Assembly (NCBI GenBank): GCA_937944075.1
Contig: CALDZZ010000110.1
Coordinates: 1 to 12,006, forward strand
Source of the DNA: an uncultured Rhizobiaceae group bacterium
GTDB taxonomy: Bacteria; Pseudomonadota; Alphaproteobacteria; Rhizobiales; Rhizobiaceae
Reading direction: 5' to 3'
DNA: 12,006 nucleotides
The first letter of the stretch is position 1; every line of letters begins with the position of its first letter. Below are positions 6,954-12,006 of the stretch, one piece after another. A model generated the notes under the pieces. The model saw nothing but the letters and a program-made list of their open reading frames with translations. It searched no databases and had not been told where the DNA came from. Position numbers and translations under genes: made by a program.

Positions 6954-7490
6954 TCAGTGTGAATGGGTTGAATGCTCGTCCGTTTGCTCACTGTGTCCTG
7001 AATGACCCGAATGATCATCACCCTCACCATCTTCCTGGCTGGAAGGATCAACAACAGGCATTACAATTGTCACTTCCCCAGCTTTTTCAAAAACAAGTGT
7101 CACTTCCCGCATTTGCCCTATCTGCATCGGCTCGGACAATTTCATGAACATTAAATGGTCACCACCACTTTTAAGCACTGTTTCACCACCACCAGGAATA
7201 AAAATACCATCCTTGAGCGGGCGCATTCGCATGATGCCATCTACCATTTTCATGGTATGGATTTGCTGCTTGGCTGAAAAATCTGCCTCAACAGAAACTA
7301 ATCTGTCATCTTCCTTGCCGTTGTTCGTAATTTTCAAATATCCTGCAGCCACCGGTGCAGATTTTACAGTTGCCGGTATGTAGGCTTTGTGAATTGCCAA
7401 ATCGCCCAATTTATAATCGCTGGCGAGGGCGGAAAAGCTTGTTGCAGCAAACACAAACAAGGCGGACAAAAGTGCCGAAAACAATTTCAT
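6954..7490 (-). CDS. periplasmic copper chaperone PCu(A)C with His-rich tail
   Basis: PCuAC proteins carry Cu(I) in the periplasm and help load copper into cytochrome c oxidase. The 178-residue form from the ATG at 7490 begins MKLFSALLSALFVFAATSFS, a clear Sec signal ending near ALA. A longer frame starting at 7577 would bury this signal, so it is rejected; GGAG lies 12 bases before the chosen ATG. The copper site is intact: H78, M89, H112 and M114, following the H-X10-M-X22-H-X-M spacing (family H-X10-M-X21-H-X-M). The PGG segment before KSGGDHLMFM is also typical. The last 20 or so residues form a tail rich in His, Asp and Ser, with seven His, a probable extra metal-binding arm. It is divergent from carB. 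No SCO or oxidase gene is close by in this window. Confidence 0.94.
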   Translation of the reverse strand: MKLFSALLSALFVFAATSFSALASDYKLGDLAIHKAYIPATVKSAPVAAGYLKITNNGKEDDRLVSVEADFSAKQQIHTMKMVDGIMRMRPLKDGIFIPGGGETVLKSGGDHLMFMKLSEPMQIGQMREVTLVFEKAGEVTIVMPVVDPSSQEDGEGDDHSGHSGHSEQTDEHSTHSH

Positions 7491-7594
7491 TTTGAAAAGG
7501 AACTCCGTAAGGGATTTTTTGATTGAAGCTTCATAACAATAGAGGTTATCTGACCGTAATGTGGCAAGTAGGCGCAAGCATGAATATTAGTTAT

Positions 7595-7621
7595 GAAAAC
7601 AGAAGTTTTCCCCCTGTTTTC
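7595..7621. repeat. overlapping inverted repeats between PCuAC and carB
   Basis: GAAAAC (7595-7600) can pair with GTTTTC (7605-7610) around AGAA. Extended to GAAAACAG (7595-7602), it can instead pair with CTGTTTTC (7614-7621). The two structures exclude each other. The element lies just upstream of the predicted carB promoter, so it would be in the PCuAC leader RNA or act as a DNA site. Function is unknown. Confidence 0.35.
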
Positions 7622-7635
7622 TTGCCAAGCCCCCT

Positions 7636-7663
7636 TTCACAATTCATCGCGATAATTTATACG
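7636..7663 (+). promoter_or_regulatory. predicted sigma70-type promoter of carB
   Basis: TTCACA at 7636-7641 (one mismatch to TTGACA) and TATACG at 7658-7663 are 16 bases apart. A start near 7670 would leave a leader of about 80 nt before the carB ATG. carB must have its own promoter because the genes to its left face the other way. This is a sequence match only. Confidence 0.4.
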
Positions 7664-7694
7664 ACACTTCTAGCCAGTAACTTCCGCGACTTGA

Positions 7695-7717
7695 TTCTTG
7701 TTTCTCCCAGACAAGAA
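7695..7717 (+). promoter_or_regulatory. hairpin in the carB leader
   Basis: TTCTTGT at 7695-7701 is complementary to ACAAGAA at 7711-7717, giving a 7-bp stem with a nine-base loop, 35 bases before the carB start codon. It is followed by an A-run, not T, so it is not a terminator. A regulatory role is speculative. Confidence 0.3.
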
Positions 7718-7752
7718 AAACTCAAACGCGCCAAAGAGAAACGATAAGCTAG

Positions 7753-10700
7753 ATGCCCGCAAGAAAAGATATTAATTCCATCCTCATTATCGGGGCTGGA
7801 CCGATTGTTATCGGCCAGGCTTGTGAATTTGACTACTCAGGAACACAGGCCTGCAAGGCACTCAAGGCTGAGGGGTATCGCATCATACTGGTGAACTCCA
7901 ATCCAGCGACCATCATGACAGACCCCGAGCTGGCAGACGCAACCTACATTGAACCCATCACACCAGAGATTGTAGCTAAAATCATTGAAAAAGAGCGCAC
8001 AGAGCGCCCGGATGACAAGCTGGTTGTCCTGCCAACCATGGGCGGCCAGACCGCATTGAACACTGCGCTTTCATTGCGCAAGATGGGCGTTCTTGACAAA
8101 TGGGATGTTGAGATGATTGGCGCGGATGCGCAAGCCATTGACAAGGCAGAGGACAGGGATCTCTTCCGTGCTGCCATGCACAAGATTGGTCTTTCGACAC
8201 CGCGCTCCGCATTCGTGAACACCACGGAGCTCAAAAGCCGCTTTGAAGCTGAATACAAGAAAGGTCTGAAGGCATCCAAAGACAAGGAAGCCTTTGAAGT
8301 GGAATGGCGTGAAGGTGAAACCATGCGCATTGAAGAGCACCGTCTGGTTGCTCAGATGCAGGCCCTGGAAGCTACCAAGACTACAGGTCTGCCAGCGATT
8401 GTTCGCCCCTCCTTTACCATGGGCGGCCAAGGCGGCGGCATAGCCTATACCCTGGACGAATTGTATGCGCTTGTAGTGGGTGGTGTTGATGCTTCCCCCA
8501 CCAATGAGGTTCTGGTTGAAGAAAGTATTCTTGGCTGGAAGGAATACGAGATGGAGGTTGTCCGCGACCGTGCTGACAATTGCATCATCATCTGTTCAAT
8601 CGAGAATGTTGATCCAATGGGCGTACACACGGGCGATTCCATTACAGTCGCCCCTGCTCTCACGCTGACCGACAAGGAATATCAGGTCATGCGAAATGCC
8701 TCGATTGCTGTCTTGCGCGAGATTGGTGTTGAAACAGGCGGATCGAACGTACAATTTGCCGTCAACCCGGAAGATGGCCGTCTGGTTGTCATCGAGATGA
8801 ATCCGCGCGTATCACGCTCCTCTGCGCTTGCATCCAAGGCTACCGGTTTTCCAATTGCAAAAGTTGCAGCGCGCCTTGCGGTTGGATACACACTGGATGA
8901 ACTCGACAATGACATTACCGGGGGCGCAACACCGGCATCCTTTGAACCATCAATTGACTATGTCGTTACCAAAATCCCGCGTTTCGCCTTTGAAAAATTC
9001 CCTGGCACACAACCTCACCTCTCCACTGCCATGAAGTCGGTTGGCGAGGTTATGGCGATAGGTCGTACCTTTGCTGAATCAATGCAAAAGGCCTTGCGTG
9101 GTCTTGAGACAGGTTTGACCGGGCTGGATGAAATCGAAATTCCAGGCATAGGCGAAGGGGACGACAAAAACGCAATTCGCGCAGCACTTGTAACTGCAAC
9201 GCCAGATCGCCTTCGCATGGTCGCGCAATCGCTACGTGAAGGCGCTTCACCTGAAGATGTGCATCAATATTCAAAGTTTGATCCATGGTACATTGAGCAG
9301 TTCCAGAACATCATCGCGAGTGAAAATCGCATTCGTGAACACGGGCTTCCAAAAGACGCACAAAACCTTCGCATGCTCAAGGCTCAAGGGTTCTCCGACC
9401 AGAGACTGGCCGAGCTTGCCGATACCGATGAAAAAAGCGTGACTGCACTGCGCACAAAACTTGATGTGCATCCGGTGTACAAGCGCATCGACACCTCAGC
9501 AGCAGAATTTGCCTCTCCTACTGCCTATATGTACTCGACCTATGAAGTACCCTTTGCCGGAGAAACCAGATCAGAAGCCCTTTCTTCAGACCGTGACAAG
9601 GTAATGATCCTTGGAGGTGGGCCAAACCGCATCGGCCAGGGTATCGAATTTGACTATTGTTGTTGTCATGCTGCCTTCGCACTTGAAGACGCCGGCTTTG
9701 AAACCATCATGGTCAACTGTAACCCGGAAACAGTTTCAACCGACTATGACACCTCCGACCGTCTTTATTTTGAACCGCTAACCGCAGAAGATGTAATGGA
9801 GATCGTCCGTGTTGAACAGTCAAACGGAACGCTAAAGGGCGTCATTGTTCAATTTGGCGGGCAGACCCCGCTCAAGCTGGCTCAATTTCTCACGGAGAAT
9901 AACGTACCGATATTAGGTACTTCACCAGACAAGATTGACCTTGCAGAAGACCGTGACCGCTTCCAGCAGCTGCTAAAAGACCTGGACATGCTTCAGCCAC
10001 GAAACGGCATTGCACGCTCAGCAGATGAAGCCCGCAAAATTGTTGAGGAAGTCGGCTATCCGGTAGTCATCAGACCCTCCTATGTGCTGGGTGGCCGCGC
10101 GATGGAAATCGTACGCACGGATGCAGCCTTTGAGCGCTACATCAAGGAAGCAGTTGTTGTCTCAGGCGACACTCCGGTTCTTATTGACAGTTACCTGTCG
10201 GGCGCCATTGAGGTTGATGTTGACTGTCTTTGTGACGGCGAAAGTGTCAAGGTTTGTGGCATCATGGAGCACATTGAAGAAGCAGGCATTCACTCTGGTG
10301 ACAGCGCCTGCTCCCTGCCGACCCACTCACTTTCACAAGAGGTGATTGATGAACTTATCGTCCAGTCCAAAAAAATGGCCCTGGCGCTGGAAGTCTCCGG
10401 CCTGATGAACATGCAATATGCCATCAAGGATGGTGAAATCTTCGTACTGGAAGTCAATCCGCGCGCTTCTCGCACAGTGCCATTCGTGGCCAAAACCATA
10501 GGTTCTCCCATCGCCAAGATTGCCAGCCGGATTATGGCAGGCGAAAAACTGGAAAAGGCCATTACCGTTTATGGGGAATGGCGCGAAGCACAAAACCTGA
10601 AGCATATGGCCGTCAAGGAAGCCGTCTTCCCGTTCAATCGTTTCCCGGGTGTTGATATCCTGCTGGGTCCTGAGATGCGCTCAACCGGCGAGGTTATGGG

Positions 10701-11163
10701 ACTTGATACAGATTACCCCATGGCATACGCGAAAGCTGTTCTGGGGGGCGGTATGAAATTGCCAACAGAAGGCAACATTTTCATCTCGGTCAAGGATTCC
10801 GACAAGGAAGGCATTCTGGATGCCGCAAAAACATTTGCCAAACTGGGCTTCAACCTGATGGCAACTGGTGGCACACAACGCTTCCTGGAAGAAAACGGTT
10901 TAAGCTGCAAACGCATCAACAAGGTGCTGGAAGGCCGTCCACACATCGAAGACGCCATTCACAACGGACAGGTGCAATTGGTGATCAACACAACCGAAGG
11001 CGCTAAGGCTCTGTCAGATTCGCGTTCCTTGCGTCAGGCGGCCCTGAAAACCCGAACCGCCCATACTACAACGCTGACAGCTGCAATTGCCATGTCTCAA
11101 TCCATGGAAGCCTTGAGTGAACGGGAAATGGGTGTGAAACCGTTACAGGATTATTTTGCCTGA
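7753..11163 (+). CDS. carB: carbamoyl phosphate synthetase large subunit CarB
   Basis: CarB makes carbamoyl phosphate from bicarbonate, two ATP and the ammonia supplied by CarA. All parts are present in 1136 residues: the carboxyphosphate half (about 1-410, with GAGPIVIGQACEFDYSG at 14-30 and the ATP-grasp loop RPSFTMGGQGGG at 218-229), a central oligomerisation region (about 411-565), the carbamoyl-phosphate half (about 615-945, with GGGPNRIGQGIEFDYCCCHA and RPSYVLGGRAMEIV), and a C-terminal MGS-like allosteric domain (about 1000-1136). In that domain the residues matching the E. coli UMP/IMP site (K1018, T1038, T1041, K1057) appear conserved, so UMP feedback is likely. About 43 extra residues lie at 158-213, where E. 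coli is short. The ATG at 7753 gives the family N-terminus, though its Shine-Dalgarno is weak. A strong terminator follows; carA lies 3.9 kb upstream. Confidence 0.98.
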   Translation: MPARKDINSILIIGAGPIVIGQACEFDYSGTQACKALKAEGYRIILVNSNPATIMTDPELADATYIEPITPEIVAKIIEKERTERPDDKLVVLPTMGGQTALNTALSLRKMGVLDKWDVEMIGADAQAIDKAEDRDLFRAAMHKIGLSTPRSAFVNTTELKSRFEAEYKKGLKASKDKEAFEVEWREGETMRIEEHRLVAQMQALEATKTTGLPAIVRPSFTMGGQGGGIAYTLDELYALVVGGVDASPTNEVLVEESILGWKEYEMEVVRDRADNCIIICSIENVDPMGVHTGDSITVAPALTLTDKEYQVMRNASIAVLREIGVETGGSNVQFAVNPEDGRLVVIEMNPRVSRSSALASKATGFPIAKVAARLAVGYTLDELDNDITGGATPASFEPSIDYVVTKIPRFAFEKFPGTQPHLSTAMKSVGEVMAIGRTFAESMQKALRGLETGLTGLDEIEIPGIGEGDDKNAIRAALVTATPDRLRMVAQSLREGASPEDVHQYSKFDPWYIEQFQNIIASENRIREHGLPKDAQNLRMLKAQGFSDQRLAELADTDEKSVTALRTKLDVHPVYKRIDTSAAEFASPTAYMYSTYEVPFAGETRSEALSSDRDKVMILGGGPNRIGQGIEFDYCCCHAAFALEDAGFETIMVNCNPETVSTDYDTSDRLYFEPLTAEDVMEIVRVEQSNGTLKGVIVQFGGQTPLKLAQFLTENNVPILGTSPDKIDLAEDRDRFQQLLKDLDMLQPRNGIARSADEARKIVEEVGYPVVIRPSYVLGGRAMEIVRTDAAFERYIKEAVVVSGDTPVLIDSYLSGAIEVDVDCLCDGESVKVCGIMEHIEEAGIHSGDSACSLPTHSLSQEVIDELIVQSKKMALALEVSGLMNMQYAIKDGEIFVLEVNPRASRTVPFVAKTIGSPIAKIASRIMAGEKLEKAITVYGEWREAQNLKHMAVKEAVFPFNRFPGVDILLGPEMRSTGEVMGLDTDYPMAYAKAVLGGGMKLPTEGNIFISVKDSDKEGILDAAKTFAKLGFNLMATGGTQRFLEENGLSCKRINKVLEGRPHIEDAIHNGQVQLVINTTEGAKALSDSRSLRQAALKTRTAHTTTLTAAIAMSQSMEALSEREMGVKPLQDYFA

Positions 11164-11191
11164 GACCCAAAAACAACGGCTAAAAACTGAA

Positions 11192-11226
11192 AATGCCGCA
11201 GTCAAAAACTGCGGCATTGTTTTTTT
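11192..11226. terminator. rho-independent terminator of carB, probably bidirectional
   Basis: AATGCCGCAGT (11192-11202) and ACTGCGGCATT (11208-11218) form a perfect 11-bp stem with a five-base loop. A G and seven T (11220-11226) follow on the plus strand, 28 bases after the carB stop. Read on the minus strand, the same stem is followed by TTTTCAG and five T, so it can also end the leftward gene whose stop is at 11246. Confidence 0.93.
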
Positions 11227-11245
11227 ATATTCTGATGCGCAAAAT

Positions 11246-11791
11246 CTAGTTGCTGGCTTCAATCTTTTCGACATACGGCAAGGATGAATGATGCAGGTTG
11301 ATACGCAACTGGCCTTTATCATCTTTCATATATCCAAACGTATATTCAACCTTCACCTCTTCGGTGCTGCCATCTGGTGTGAAAAAGTAATTGCCCATAG
11401 CAATTGCAGAATCTGAATCTGTAATGATTTCCTGCTCACCAAAACGAACCTCTGTCCATGGCTTGATGGCAAATCCCTTGTCTTCTTCAATTTTGCCGCC
11501 AACAAAATAGGATAATGCCTCATCAAAAGTACCCCTGAACTGGTCAGCAGAAGCCAACGTTGGCTTGAACAGAACTTCGCCTTGCTCATAGGCATAAAGA
11601 TCATTGATGTGCTGGGTGGCTTTTTCCTTGTATTCACCTTTGGCCTTGAAGGCTTCGCCGATTTCAACAATACCCTGCGCCCACTCTTTTTGGGCAGCAA
11701 GAACTTCAGCTTCCGTGATCTTTGCAGAACCAGCAAAAGCAGAGGTTGTAGCAATTGCCGAGAATAGTGCAGTGTACATAAGTTTTTTCAT
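11246..11791 (-). CDS. exported small protein, probably NTF2-like fold
   Basis: The 181-residue product has a clear Sec signal (MKKLMYTALFSAIATTSAFA, 1-20) and a mature part of about 160 aa, so it is likely periplasmic. The order of elements fits the NTF2/SnoaL-like group that includes CaMKII-association-like proteins: an N-terminal helical region (about 24-68, AAQKEWAQGIVEIGEAF), then strands around VLFKP, SYFVG, AIAMGNYFFTPDG and VKVEYTFGYMKDDKGQLRINLHHSS. From memory, relatives carry the misleading name phosphoribosyl-AMP cyclohydrolase, but no HisI-type zinc motif is visible here and the signal peptide argues against that enzyme. The ligand or reaction is unknown. AGGAGT lies five bases before the ATG at 11791, a strong start. 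It converges with carB onto a shared terminator and diverges from whatever begins at the right edge. Confidence 0.8.
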   Translation of the reverse strand: MKKLMYTALFSAIATTSAFAGSAKITEAEVLAAQKEWAQGIVEIGEAFKAKGEYKEKATQHINDLYAYEQGEVLFKPTLASADQFRGTFDEALSYFVGGKIEEDKGFAIKPWTEVRFGEQEIITDSDSAIAMGNYFFTPDGSTEEVKVEYTFGYMKDDKGQLRINLHHSSLPYVEKIEASN

Positions 11792-11906
11792 TTAGAACTC
11801 CTGGTTCATTAGCGCATTGCGTGTTTGCAAATGCTGTTCATCATCTTAGCTTGGGATATCCCTTTACTCTGATGAATTAGATATGGGGCTCAGGTTTTAT
11901 AATTAA

Positions 11907-11920
11907 AATATTATAATATT
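11907..11920. repeat. 14-bp perfect AT-only palindrome
   Basis: AATATTATAATATT reads the same on both strands. It lies in the AT-rich divergent region 116 bp upstream of the NTF2-like gene and before the predicted promoter of the rightward gene. It could be an operator or only AT-rich promoter sequence. Confidence 0.4.
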
Positions 11921-11929
11921 ATTTTATTG

Positions 11930-11944
11930 ATAGTTTTAAACTAT
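11930..11944. repeat. 15-bp inverted repeat, 7-bp arms
   Basis: ATAGTTT and AAACTAT flank a single T. The centre lies 23.5 bp (about two helical turns) from the centre of the preceding palindrome, on the same stretch of AT-rich DNA. The symmetry fits a dimeric regulator site, but no regulator can be named. Confidence 0.4.
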
Positions 11945-11957
11945 ATATACGGTGCAT

Positions 11958-11986
11958 TTGAATGAGCTGGCACCGACTGGTATAGA
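11958..11986 (+). promoter_or_regulatory. predicted promoter for a gene beyond the right edge
   Basis: TTGAAT at 11958-11963 and TATAGA at 11981-11986 are exactly 17 bases apart. Transcription would start near 11993, just ahead of the AAGGAG at 12001-12006. Together they point to a rightward gene whose start codon lies a few bases outside the window. Confidence 0.45.
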
Positions 11987-12000
11987 TAACAGCCTGCATC

Positions 12001-12006
12001 AAGGAG
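12001..12006 (+). promoter_or_regulatory. ribosome binding site at the window edge
   Basis: AAGGAG is a near-perfect Shine-Dalgarno sequence and forms the last six bases. A start codon is expected within about 5-10 bases to the right. greA often follows carB in alphaproteobacteria and would be the first guess, but nothing of the gene is visible. Confidence 0.4.

Noticed and set aside
7491..7577. N-terminal 29-residue extension of the PCuAC frame
   Set aside because: It would put a polar segment before a perfect signal peptide; the ATG at 7490 has GGAG upstream and fits the family.
7523..7747. Rightward 74-codon ORF ending just before carB
   Set aside because: No Shine-Dalgarno, overlaps the PCuAC start region and the predicted carB promoter; composition looks like chance.
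1..12006. Mobile element, CRISPR array, toxin-antitoxin or defence system
   Set aside because: No transposase, integrase, spaced direct repeats, or recognisable toxin, antitoxin, nuclease or helicase gene pairs were found on either strand.

Overview
This is a chromosomal housekeeping window from a Gram-negative bacterium, most likely an alphaproteobacterium. The evidence is the gene neighbourhood (dnaG start, YqeY/GatB-like gene and carA close together, with carB nearby), a CarB enlarged by an insertion in its first ATP-grasp half, a PCuAC copper chaperone, and lipoprotein and Sec signals of Gram-negative type. Base composition is moderate and codon use looks even across the window. No tRNA, rRNA, insertion sequence, integrase, CRISPR array or phage gene was seen. 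The genus cannot be fixed from the sequence alone.

Layout from left to right. The 5' part of dnaG (primase) runs leftwards off the window edge. Divergent from it is a small predicted outer-membrane lipoprotein of unknown function, convergent with a DMT/EamA transporter. Behind the transporter and on the same strand lies yqeY. A 227-bp divergent region then carries a good sigma70-type promoter and two small hairpins in front of carA. After carA come an unrecognised 66-residue ORF with a strong ribosome binding site and then three leftward genes: a YpfJ-type zinc metallopeptidase, a secreted DUF11-repeat protein that ends inside its last repeat, and a PCuAC copper chaperone with a histidine-rich tail. 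Next is carB, closed by a strong, probably bidirectional terminator. A leftward gene for a small exported protein, probably NTF2-like, follows. The last 215 bases are AT-rich and contain two palindromes, a promoter-like element and an AAGGAG at the very edge that probably belongs to a rightward gene beginning just outside.

How the genes work together. CarA (glutaminase) and CarB (synthetase) form carbamoyl phosphate synthetase, which feeds pyrimidine and arginine synthesis. Here they are not adjacent: about 3.9 kb and four intervening ORFs, three of them on the opposite strand, separate them, so each must have its own promoter. The proteins encoded between them are largely envelope or export products (membrane-anchored peptidase, secreted repeat protein, periplasmic copper chaperone) and show no obvious link to carbamoyl phosphate.

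I found no convincing new multi-gene system. The most useful leads are the small ORF after carA, the abruptly ending DUF11 protein, the leader hairpins and direct repeat before carA, and the palindromes at the right edge. No gene-free stretch exceeds 300 bases.
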